Part shown: piece after piece, positions 44,216-53,298 of the stretch
Numbering within the stretch: position 1 is the stretch's first letter
Layout: each line of letters begins with the position of its first letter
From: Plazaster borealis
Taxonomy: Eukaryota; Echinodermata; Asteroidea; Forcipulatida; Labidiasteridae
Length of the DNA: 64,000 nt
Assembly (NCBI GenBank): GCA_021014325.1
Contig: CM037471.1
Location: 16,388,818 to 16,452,817 of the forward strand
Reading direction: 5' to 3'
Program-made: the position numbers and the translations under genes
Notes under the pieces: model-generated
The model's database searches: none
What the model was told of the DNA's origin: nothing
What the model saw: the letters and a program-made list of their open reading frames with translations, nothing else

Positions 44216-44683
44216 GGGTGGTATGCTAAAACCTGCCAAGACCACGAAGACCATCAACATGTAACTGGAGCAGGAGTGACTGAGTGCTACATGCACTTCC
44301 AGGCTTTATGGCTTGGTATACGGAACATGCCATCCAACTATGGCAATAAATAGAATAGTATCTTATCGTTATTAATATTTATGGTGCATATACTTCATTT
44401 GGCAATCATACCACTTGCTCTTTCATTGGGATAACCATAGAAAGGATTTGGAGTATTTTGTTCCTGCAAGTACACTAGGCAGCAACATTTGATACATAAT
44501 GTATGTTAGAACAATTTGAAATGTCCAACTTGTACAAAATTTGTGCATTCAATTTTTTAATTTTACATTAAATCTTTTTTCATAGAGGAACACTGTATTA
44601 TTTAATTAATGAGCGGAGTTTGAACTAACCATGTAATGATGTAGCTGTATTAATTCAAATTTACTTTTGCTTTTAATTTTCAG
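44216..44683. other. Intron 3 end: no gene recognised
   Basis: AT-rich, ending in the acceptor TTTTAATTTTCAG. Confidence 0.5.
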
Positions 44684-44884
44684 ACACTTGAATTTGATGT
44701 TAATAACGTCAAGGATCGTAATGGAGATTTACTTATCCATATCGCTGTTCAACAAGGGATGTCTCATTTGGCTGTCATTATGAATCTAGTTTTAGTACAT
44801 GAGGCTGATGTGGAAGCAGTAGATCACAATGGTTTGACATCTCTATGCATAGCTGCTAAGCTAGGGTATGAAATTTTAACAGAG
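44684..44884 (+). CDS. Ankyrin-repeat protein, coding exon 4
   Basis: Bounded by TTTTCAG and GTATGT, 201 bp (67 codons), phase 0 at both ends. It encodes two ankyrin units: VKDRNGDLLIHIAVQQGMSH, then LVLVHEADVEAVDHNGLTSL followed by CIAAKLGYEILTE. The second unit is completed by the exon at 61665, which starts VLVCVLGADPN: the helix '..AaklGYeilte-vLv..lGADpN' crosses the junction in register, so no coding exon need be missing in the 16.8-kb intron. Reading frame is open throughout. Confidence 0.92.
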
Positions 44885-44944
44885 GTATGTACATACATGT
44901 CTTTAAATCTTGTAAATGTTGTTATTAGATTTTAAGGCCCAGGG

Positions 44945-45115
44945 CCCAATTTTATAAAGCTGTTTACTGAGCAGCAGCAAATGTCTTTGCTAAGCAAAAA
45001 ATGAGTGGTATACCAGTCACAGCAATGGTAACTGTATGGTAAATTGGCTGGTAACCTATTTTTCTTAAGCAAGAGTTTTCTGTGTTAGCAAGTTTTTGTG
45101 CTTATCACGTGACTT
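44945..45115. repeat. Partial copy of the GGGCCCAATTT TIR family
   Basis: GGGCCCAATTTTATAAAGCT then TTGCTAAGCAAAAA resembles the left part of the element at 10929. No right end is found here. Confidence 0.55.
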
Positions 45116-45194
45116 ATAGTGGGTGCTACGTCATCGCAGCTGATCACAAAGACGTGCAAAGACTATGCTGTTATCCATCAATACATGGCTTTTT

Positions 45195-45638
45195 TTTATA
45201 TTATTTTTTTATTTATTATTAGTAATAATAATTTAGGCTTCTTATATAGCGCACATATCCGTCACTCAGTGACGCTCAAGGCGCTTTAACATTCATTATT
45301 TTCCTGCAAGGTATTGTGGAGCTACGTTTTTGAAGTATGAGACCAAGTCCTTTTACATAGCACCATGTAATGGTTTACAAGGTGCTGTGGCGCAATATGC
45401 TGTCAATCAAACCAGGAACACCGGGGCGAACCCCTTCTTTTTTTGATAAGTGCACTGGGTTCTTTTACGTGCATTACACAACACACGGGACCTAGGGCTT
45501 AACGTCCCATCCGAAGGACGAAGCATGTGGTTAAGTGTCTTGCTTAAGGACACAAGTGTCACGATTGGGATTCGAACCCACACCCTGCTGATCAGAAACA
45601 CCAGAGCTTGAGTTCGGTGTTCTTATCCACTCGACCAC
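45195..45638 (-). mobile_element. tRNA-derived SINE, full-length or nearly so
   Basis: Read leftward, the tRNA-like head (45638-45556) has B box GGTTCGAATCCC (reverse of GGGATTCGAACC) and a mutated A box. The body contains CTTAAGCAAGACACTTAAC and CTTCGTCCTTCGGATGGGAC. A long 3' part ends GCGCTATATAAG followed by ATTATTA repeats. It differs from the 27037 copy by a longer body, indicating subfamilies. Confidence 0.8.
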
Positions 45639-45914
45639 AGTTAATAAGCCTTTTTATTGAATTTGTATGTTGTGACAATGATGTAAATCACATCAATTGC
45701 TGTTTCATGAAATTACTAGTATTCTACCACAAAGGGGTTTATTTTGAGTTATGAACTACCACGTTGGACAACGATGTAACCAAACTCGCCATGGTATGCA
45801 AAACGGAGGAGTCCAACTTGGGGTATAGCCACCCGGTCTTTTGTTTGTAATGTAAATCACTGTAGTAAAAGTAGAGCGTTTGAAAGGAGAGCATTTTAGC
45901 TTAGTGCGGAATTT

Positions 45915-46330
45915 CAAATAATAATAATAATATCGAAGTCTTATATAGCGCACGTATTTACTGAACAAGGTACTCAAGGCACTTAGTATATACTTTAAAC
46001 AGAAAGATGGGTTATTGAAGTTATGAATTATGAGACCCAATTATGTATCACCTTATAATGTTTTTTACAAGGTGCTACGGCGCATATAGCAGCCACAACC
46101 AGGAACACCAGGGCGAACCCCTTCTCTTTTCGATAAGTGCACTGGGTTCTTTTACATGCGTTACACAACACATGGGACCAACAGCTTTACGTCCCATCCG
46201 AAGGACGAAGCAATGGTTAAGTGTCTTGCTTAAGGACACAAGTGTCACGGTTGGGGATTCGAACCCACACTCTGCTGATCAAAAACACCAGAGTTTGAAT
46301 TTGGTGCTCTTAACCGCTCGGCCACGACAC
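45915..46330 (-). mobile_element. tRNA-derived SINE, second copy
   Basis: Same organisation and strand as the copy at 45195. The head is 46330-46242 (GTGTCGTGGCCGAGCGGTTA on the - strand, B box GGTTCGAATCC). The shared body includes GAAGGGGTTCGCCCTGG, and the tail is GCGCTATATAAG plus a TATTATTATT run. Its A box is better preserved than in the neighbouring copy. Confidence 0.85.
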
Positions 46331-47059
46331 TTCCAAATAGACAAAGGAATCATACAGTTTTGCAAGGCTTTTTTCTTTTGGATGATTTCAGCTTCAAAAT
46401 TGTGACATTCTTGTGTTGAACAAGGAGCGTGATCGCCGTCGTCTGTAAGCACCACATCATGAACACGTTCCATCCTTGTAGAATTTACAAGAATTGCTGG
46501 AACCTGTCCTTACTGGCTTTTTTCAGCCACTCCAGTTTGTTACAGCTCTGGAATATTCTTCACATACCGGTATTTCAAGACAGAAAAGTCTTGATCAAAT
46601 AAACAAATACAACAATCATCATGTACTTTACAACCAACTGCACTTTTCTATGGCGGACGCCCTGTTTGTTGATGTTTAACACCCACTATAGGTCACGTGA
46701 CATTGGTCGCGCAATTGGTCTATAGCTAAGTAACACCAAATAATTTTGTGTTACTCTACTTACCTGTAGAGCAACCTCTTTAAATTGCATATTCCCATTG
46801 TCGGCAGGTAATTACCGCTAAGAATTTTACACAATGTATATAACATACAATAGGGCCCTTTGCTGTTACCCACAGTGCCCCACGACATTTACGCCTTGTG
46901 AGCTTCCTCTTTTCTGTTAGCGGCAGGTCGGGTAGGATGCATTTATAACTCAATTTTAGTACCCGTTATTGCTAGAGAAGTTCATCATTTGAAAGATAAG
47001 AGTTAGTTTTTGATTTTTAGAGTTGTGTACTCGTGTTTGAGAAGTTTTAACATGAAACA
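46331..47059. other. No gene recognised
   Basis: Intronic; mixed composition, no recognisable motif. Confidence 0.4.
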
Positions 47060-47520
47060 TTTTGGGAGAACTGGCTTTGTCACTACCGGAAGGGAAAGAC
47101 ACCTGCCCAGGGACAATCCGAGTTCTCAGAAGAGTGTATCGATAGCGCTACACTGCTACCGAACCAGCAGTCTCCTGCCCAGCCGCTGGCAACCACACCC
47201 TCAGCGGCTGCGGGCACTGGCAGTTCCATTGACCGAGAAGGGGACCCGACATCTCCATCGCTCCGGCCGTTTTACACGGGACCACCCACTGGAAGGGACA
47301 TTTAGGAAAGGTTAAAGTAAAATCACACTCCTGTGCTGTAGCTAAGCCTAGAAAAGGATGACACGGGAGTCGCTATACCCTCCGTTCCACCCCCGAACAT
47401 GGGGCAGTCAGAAGACACTGGCCTCAGCGGTTCATTGGGCTTGATAAGCCTGGGTCCCCCCAGCTCAGTGGCGATAACCACCGAGCACCAGTATGGACTT
47501 TTGTATGCACGGCTGTTTCA
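47060..47520 (+). other. GC-rich, coding-like stretch in an intron
   Basis: GC content rises sharply. One frame, not starting with Met, is open over about 47063-47284 and is Ser/Pro/Thr-rich (KGKTPAQGQSEFSEECIDSA, then TTPSAAAGTGSSIDREGDPT). A later frame (about 47344-47500) gives DDTGVAIPSVPPPNMGQSED. It has the feel of a retroelement gag N-terminus, but I recognise no domain. Confidence 0.3.
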
Positions 47521-49134
47521 ACTGCATATAATATGTGCTCTTTCTGTCGGCCACTTGTGGTTACAAAATATTTAAGACGTCACAATATTGTGAGGCAGTA
47601 CTGTTCATAGGCGTATCTTAATCAGTTCATGTTTTATGAATTATGCAAGCCTTATGAAAATTCTATTTTTTCATTGGTTACAGGTTTTTAAATGTAATGA
47701 ATATTTACACACTTATTTTCCATATTGTAATTTTAACAATCAGTTATTCACCTTTGACCTAACAGCTTGCAAGTATTTAGCATTCAAGATTTTCCGTGGG
47801 CACTGTTGCCAAGTACCTTCGTCGAAATGTTTCCGTTGTTACTGAAAGTTGTTCGTCAAAAACTCCCTATTGTTTGCAAGTTTCAGTGGTTTATGGTTCA
47901 AACACAAATCAAATGACAGTTCAGACATAAATTTTCATGAAATCAATTCTGGGACTGGTAATTTAAGGACACAATCTACGAAAGTTTATCGTTGTTTTTC
48001 AAGCCGTATATAAAAGCATGATAAGGAACACAACGAAACGTGCACACACATGTGTGTGCCACACTGTTGTTGTCACGGCTGACCAACAAATTCTTTGCCA
48101 AATATGGAAACGTCCCTTAACTTGCAACTATACAAAGTTCTTCGATAAGACGAGACTTAAGTGTTAACTAAATTTTGTAGGATCCTTTAAATAATTGTAG
48201 TTGGGAACATTAAACTGTCGTACAGGTACGTTGTGCAATATCTATCTATATTATTGTGAGAGGTTTTATGCAAACGACTGTTGTATGCAAGGGAAACCAT
48301 CTTGGCTATCAATAGTATTAAGTTTTGTATACAAAATCACAGGTCAAAATATCATTTGGAATGCAGCTGTTTATCATGTTATGACGACACAGATATTTCA
48401 AGGTAAGCAATGTTAGAGAAGTATGTCTTTTTGTAAGTAGACTGTCACTTTCACACATTTCTGGGCAGTCACATTTATTATTTAGAATAAGTTTATTTAA
48501 TTAAAGCAAATGTCATTCAGGGGGCAAAAATAGGCAACATTTTGAATCACCTACATTGCTGTTTTGAGTTGTTTTTTTACATGTATCCCTTCACTTTTAG
48601 TTCACATACATGTCAACAGAGAGGCAACTTTACTGATCTTAATTAGAAAATCCATCTTTTTAATGTGTTACTAAATTAGTTTCATACTCAACAGTCAAGA
48701 GAACAATAACTTAATTTGGCAAGTAAAATGCACAGTTGTTAGGAACATCAGATCTACATGCACTTGAAATTCAATTACATCCACTATCTAGCATGTGTTT
48801 CTCACTTTTGTGAAAGGGTTGTCTTATGTTTCTGCATATTTCAGACTGTGCTGTACTGAAGTGATGCCTTCACATAGTGGCCATGAGCATTGTTAAGCCT
48901 CCCTTCATTCTTGCAAAACTCGACCTATTCTGTTAAACTCTGAATGAATCAGTTCCCCTCCCTGCTCATTCATCAAGCCAAATCCAACACCTAGCTATCC
49001 TAGCTGAGCAGTAGCGTGATCCTCCAGTAAGTGTAGCTTTGGTGTTATTGATTCTTTTGGAGAATAGTGGCCAGTATGTCCTCAGCAGCTCTTGAATACT
49101 CGCATCTTGGGGTGAAAGTGAGAAAGTGCATAAA
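47521..49134. other. Intron 4: no gene recognised
   Basis: AT-rich. Small frames at 47636-47845 and 48201-48416 lack motifs. Nothing tRNA-like or palindromic stands out. Confidence 0.4.
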
Positions 49135-49290
49135 TTAATATTTCAGAGACATGCGTAGATTTTTTGCACACATGTGTTTGAGTTGACACTCGGTGACAAT
49201 CTTATTCAGTAATTGTAATAATTTGAGTAGACCCCCTGCTCCCCATATACGTTTTATGTCTTCAACTGCGACAACTTTGGTGTGGTTTAT
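49135..49290 (-). pseudogene. Possible relic of an exon related to ankyrin exon 3
   Basis: On the - strand the frame reads TKVVAVEDIKRIWGAGGLLK then LLQLLNKIVTEC. Exon 3 of the host gene (41211-41383) reads TKKQVAAVEDIKRIFELVKD. Eight residues (AVEDIKRI) match exactly, while the underlying bases differ mostly at third codon positions, unlike a recent DNA copy. The segment ends just before a hairpin-ended repeat (49295), which may have truncated it. It could be a decayed exon of a paralogue or coincidence. Confidence 0.35.
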
Positions 49291-49294
49291 TATT

Positions 49295-49400
49295 AGGTGT
49301 TCGTGCAATACAAGCACGAACACCTCCTTGTTATTCTGTTTTTTTTGTTTTTTCTTCTTCACCTTCTTCTTCTTTTTCTTCCACTGAACTCTTCTCTAGT
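49295..49400 (+). mobile_element. Hairpin end and pyrimidine tract, copy A
   Basis: Perfect stem GGTGTTCGTGC (49296-49306), loop AATACAA, GCACGAACACC (49314-49324), extended by an outer A-T pair. It is followed by CCTTGTTATTCTG and a TTCTTCTTCTTTTT tract, and leads into the tandem repeat at 49401. Preceded by TTATT. Confidence 0.8.
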
Positions 49401-50100
49401 GCATAACTCAAGATTGAAATTGAATTGAACATTGAAACTCATCAGGCAATTGAACCTCAATATGAAGACGGCAAAAACTTGATGACGTCATCAGGTGTCG
49501 AATTACAAGGGTTTTAAACTTGAAAAATGACCATTTGCTATTTGCTGTGTCTCCTTGAATTTGAAAGCTATTATGTTCATAATTGGGCATTGGATAGATC
49601 AAGACTGGGGCAATGTTTCAAAAGTTAACGGAAATTTTTTTTTTGACCTTTGCTTCCGGTCATACTGGAAGGTTAAAGTTTGCCTTTGTTTGTTTTTCTT
49701 TAAAAAATCAATTTCGGGGCATAACTCAAGATTAAAATTGAATTGAACATTGAAACTCATCAGACAATTGAACCTCAATATGAAGACAGCAAAAACTTGA
49801 TGACGTCATCAGGTGTCGAATTACAAGGGTTTTAAACTTGAAAAATGACCATTTGCTATTTGCTGTATCTCCTTGAATTTGAAAGCTATTATGTTCATAA
49901 CTGGGCATCGGATAGATCGAGACTGGGGCAATGTTTCAAAAGTTAACGGAAAAAAATTGTTTGACCTTTGCTTCCGGTCATACTGGAAGGTTAAAGTTTG
50001 CCTTTGTTTGTTTTTCTTTAGAAAATCAATTTCGGGGCATAACTCAAGATTAAAATTGAATTGAACATTGAAACTCATCAGACAATTGGACCTCAATATC
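49401..50100 (+). repeat. Tandem repeat of about 318 bp, 2.2 copies
   Basis: Units start GCATAACTCAAGATTGAAAT at 49401, 49720 (one base changed) and 50037. Each contains TTGATGACGTCATCAGGTGT, TTTGACCTTTGCTTCCGGTC and CAATTTCGGGGC. Copies are nearly identical, so the duplication is recent. It forms the body of the hairpin-ended element beginning at 49295. Confidence 0.9.
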
Positions 50101-50462
50101 AATTACAATGAATCAAAGTTTTAATATCTGTATAAAGGGGGGGGTAGTGCTCGTTGGATGATTGTGCAGGAATCAGTGGCTTAAAAACAGGCAAAGACAA
50201 TAGTGTTTCCAAGTGAATTGGGGTGCTCCAACTTTGCAATTTGAAAGGCCTTTTTAAAGGCACTGAACACGTTTGGTAATTGTCAAAGACCAGTGTTCTC
50301 ACTTGGTGTATCCCAACATAAGCATAAAAAACAAGTCTGTGAAAATTTTGGCTCAATTGGTCATCGAAGTTGCAAGAAAATGATGAAAGAAAAAACACCC
50401 TCGTTTGATTTCAGATAGGAATAAAAGGCTTCAGGCCTGAAGTCTTTTATTATTTTAGTGGA

Positions 50463-50885
50463 GGAGTTTACCGCATTCCATGCGAATGTGGGAAGGTTTA
50501 TGTCGGGGAAACCGGGCGTAATCTTCCCACTAGACTCAAAGAACACCGAGCGCATGGAAGGAGGGGAGATTATGAGAAGTCAGCCATCATCAAGCACTTC
50601 AACATCACCGACCACCAAGTAGACTGGGGTGCTGCTGAACTTATCGCTCCCATCCAGGAATGGCACCCCAGACGGATCAGAGAGGCAATCAAGATCTACA
50701 AGCACGACACGGTTCCTCAAGACATAGGCTTCCACATCACTGACATTTGGCTCCCACTCCTCCCGACTAATGGATCCCCTATATCCAAGGTCACATCCCC
50801 ACCCCTTAGACTTGGGTCATCTATACCCTCAGTCTCCTCTAGGTTTCCTTCCCTGTGTTTGTCACCAACTGATTCAGTTCAGTGA
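50463..50885 (+). CDS. GIY-YIG endonuclease domain of a Penelope-like element (partial)
   Basis: An open frame without its own start codon, 140 codons to the TGA at 50883. It opens GVYRIPCECGKVYVGETGRN (the GVY...YVG signature with the Cys pair typical of Penelope), then LPTRLKEHRAHGRRG and KHFNITDHQVDW. A conserved RIREAIKIYKH follows, where the Glu is the likely metal ligand. These match GIY-YIG catalytic Tyr, Arg, His and Glu positions. In Penelope-like elements this domain follows the RT and nicks target DNA. The RT portion is absent, so the remnant cannot mobilise itself, but no stop or frameshift interrupts what remains. The last 40 residues are Ser/Pro-rich. Confidence 0.9.
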   Translation, partial: GVYRIPCECGKVYVGETGRNLPTRLKEHRAHGRRGDYEKSAIIKHFNITDHQVDWGAAELIAPIQEWHPRRIREAIKIYKHDTVPQDIGFHITDIWLPLLPTNGSPISKVTSPPLRLGSSIPSVSSRFPSLCLSPTDSVQ

Positions 50886-51039
50886 GCACACACTCCCTGC
50901 CCACTCCCTGTGGGTTTCAGTTTAGGTTTACTCCCACCCAAGCCTACACGCTTCACCGAACTAAACCCAGCTTATCCAGTTCCCGCCTTCGCGCAACACC
51001 AAGCTCAAGTACTTAAGCAGCATCCAGCAACAAAGTCCA

Positions 51040-51095
51040 GCATTCTCCTGAAGACGATCAGAGCATACTGATCGAAACGTTGTAGTTCAGAACCA
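51040..51095 (+). ncRNA. Hammerhead-ribozyme-like motif in the Penelope 3' region
   Basis: CTGAAGA (51048-51054) fits the hammerhead CUGANGA box. It is followed by stem II GATCAG-AGCATA-CTGATC (51056-51073) and GAAA (51074-51077). A two-base stem III (AC/GT around GTT) would place a GUA cleavage triplet at 51082-51084. Penelope-like elements are known to carry minimal hammerheads with very short stem III. The 10.1 base is C rather than G, and stem I pairing (TTCT with AGAA) is imperfect, so activity is uncertain. Confidence 0.45.
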
Positions 51096-51279
51096 ACTCT
51101 ACTCAAAAGAGATATTCACATAGTGTTACCGCAAACCTCTCTTAATTGTTTTAGTGAGAAATAACCTCTTTCTCAAAAACTATGTTACTTCAGAGGGAGT
51201 CGTTTCTCACAATATTTTATATTATTATCTATATAAGGCTTCCAAGTGGTACAATAAATCAGTGTATTTGATATCTTAA

Positions 51280-51435
51280 GCGCAAGTACCCGGATGACAG
51301 ATCAATATTGTTTTCGTATTGCTTTGTCATCCGGGAACTTTGCGCAAGTACCCGTGTATGACAGATCCATATTGTTTTCGCTAGGACGCAAACGCGCTAT
51401 ATTTTTCCGTGTTCCACGAGCGCGCGTGTGATAAC
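51280..51435. repeat. Short direct repeats with an internal hairpin
   Basis: GCGCAAGTACCC occurs at 51280 and 51342, each followed by ATGACAGATC and ATATTGTTTTCG. Within the first copy, CCCGGATGAC (51289-51298) pairs with GTCATCCGGG (51326-51335). Confidence 0.7.
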
Positions 51436-51534
51436 GAATTTCTTCTTGTGAAGTTTTATGTCTGTCTTTTTTTAGCATTTAGGCAAGCTAAATTTTGATA
51501 TTTCGCTAGTCAGCCTGATGTAGATAATAATAAT

Positions 51535-51678
51535 AATATTGTATGGCTTTGTTTTCGTGTGATACAAGAATATATTGCTCTCGCTATGACAATATTGGAC
51601 TCGTCTTCGACTCGTCCAATATTGTCATAGCTCGAGCAATATATTCTTGTATCACACTCAAAGCCATTCAATATTATG
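51535..51678. mobile_element. Fold-back MITE, about 140 bp
   Basis: AATATTGTATGGCTTTG on the left is answered by CAAAGCCATTCAATATT on the right. The inner arms (TGTGATACAAGAATATATTG, GCTATGACAATATTGGACTC) are mirrored perfectly around GTCTTCGAC. An AATATT-like site flanks the ends. Inserted into MITE copy B. Confidence 0.85.
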
Positions 51679-52090
51679 TAACTATCAACAGCTCTCCGTT
51701 GCTCGTTACCAAGTAAGTTTTTATGCTAATATATATTTTGAGTAACTACCAAACGTGTTCAGTGCCTTTAAATGCCCCCTTTGTCCCCACCTCTTTTCAG
51801 CCAAAACTCATGTTGTGGAATTACGCCATTGTGCCATGTCAAGTTGTTATTCCTGTAGATAGTGGGTACAGCAACAACAAATATTTTAGTTAATGCTTTT
51901 TTTAAATGGCTATACTGATAGTGACTGATTTTGATTGTGACCTCAGTGCGCATTTTAGTCACCATCTTGAAATTAGTCGACAATGTACAAAAGGCTACAA
52001 ATTTCTATACCAAACCTTCTTTACTATGTAGGATTCGCCATGTTTTCTATAGTTGTTTTTACATTTATGCTGTTGTCTTTGTTTCTTTGT

Positions 52091-52480
52091 TTAAAGGCAC
52101 TGGACACATTTGGTAATTGTCAAAGACCAGTCCTCTCACTTGTTGTGTCCCAACATATGCATAAAATAACAAACCTGTGATAATTTGGGCTCAATTGGTC
52201 ATCGAAGTTGTTAGAAAATGATGAAAGACAAAACACCCTTGTTGTACAAATTTGTGTGCTTTCAGATGCCTGAAAAAGACATCTGGCCAGAAGTCTTTTT
52301 CAAATTCAAATATTTCAGTGAGAAATTACCTTTTTTCTCAAAAACTACGTAACTTTAGAAGAAGTCGTTTCTCACAATGTTTTATATTATCAACAGCTCT
52401 CAGTTGTTCGTTACAAAGTAAGTTTTTATGCTATTTTTTTTTGGGGGGGAGTAATTACCAAACAAGTACAGTGCCTTTAA
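52091..52480. mobile_element. TTAA MITE, 'AAAGGCACTG' family, copy C
   Basis: Starts TTAAAGGCACTGGACACATT and ends ACAGTGCCTTTAA. Same interior blocks as copies A and B. The central hairpin is a different sequence (AAAAAGACATCTGG / CCAGAAGTCTTTTT). Non-coding. Confidence 0.9.
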
Positions 52481-52814
52481 TTCTGTTTTGTGACAAGGGT
52501 CCCCACTTAGTGGGCCTGCGTGCCTGTTCGGGGTTTCCCTTTTGCACCACGTTGTATTTTGATGTTTGTGCATTAAAGGTAATAAACTAAACTAATCTAA
52601 ATGCTTACTGTACATTGCAGAGCCTCATTTTGTTTTGGTATCAATTTATTTATCAATGTACTTTTTGTTTTATTTAAATGAATTTGTTTTATACAATTTC
52701 TTACAATTCATGTCAGTCCAAAAAACTTTTAAAAAATGTTTTAAATTTTCTTGACAAAACTCTTCCAGGCAAGAGATAATGCTACCCAGGTAATTCAGTC
52801 TGCTTCCAACAATA

Positions 52815-53197
52815 ACGTTCACAATAACGGCATTGTTATGGGTCAGGTCCCACCATCTAAAAATATTTAACGGGAAACTTAAATTCGCTTATTCCAGGTT
52901 CCCAGTTGTCAGCCAGCGTAACATTGTTTCCAACAAAGATACCAACAATTTTCAATTTATTGTTGTTCAAGTTGAAGCCACATGGCTTACGATTCTGTTC
53001 CTTGATTTGCCAAGCCATAGACCCGTGGCTTTGCTAGTGTTCACCTTGGATTCGCTACCTTTACAATATTTACATAAAACATCTGTAATGTCTTGAAAAT
53101 CACCTTTTTTTTTAAATAAAAACTGTGGCATCATCAGCATGCTGGATAATTTTAACACATTCAGTTCCACCTGGAGACTGAATACCCTGCAACCCAT
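52815..53197 (-). pseudogene. LINE reverse transcriptase fragment (L1/Tx1-like)
   Basis: On the - strand, NGLQGIQSPGG and QHADDATVFI (the YADD catalytic box with Tyr changed to His) are followed, after a frameshift, by FQDITDVLCKYCKGSESKVN then TSKATGLWLGKSRNR. This matches the 'aDDttlf....d......l..f...SG.kiN..Ks..lwlG' layout of L1/Tx1-type RTs. IVGIFVGN and NWEPGISEF follow in another frame. Both ends truncated. Confidence 0.75.
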
Positions 53198-53298
53198 TAT
53201 TGATTCTAATCAGAGTTCCCAGAGTTTATAATTCAACATTTGCATCATTTAATGACTTTATTTTTTCTTTTCAGCAAGTCTATGATTCTGTAGATTCA

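Larger units (their letters stand above)
50461..51148 (+). mobile_element. Penelope-like element, 5'-truncated, with 8-bp target duplication
   Basis: TTTTAGTG flanks both sides (50453-50460 and 51149-51156), and the uninterrupted MITE sequence resumes after it. The 688-bp insert holds the endonuclease end of the Penelope ORF, a 3' untranslated region and a hammerhead-like motif. The missing RT is consistent with 5' truncation during target-primed insertion. Confidence 0.85.
50254..51771. mobile_element. TTAA MITE, 'AAAGGCACTG' family, copy B, with insertions
   Basis: Starts TTAAAGGCACTGAACACGTT and ends AACGTGTTCAGTGCCTTTAA, with TTAA at both ends. The central hairpin is AAGGCTTCAGGCCTGAAGTC-like. 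The copy has been enlarged by a Penelope-like insertion (50461-51148) and, further right, by other repeats (51280-51435, 51535-51678). Without these it would match the ~390-bp copy at 52091. Confidence 0.85.
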
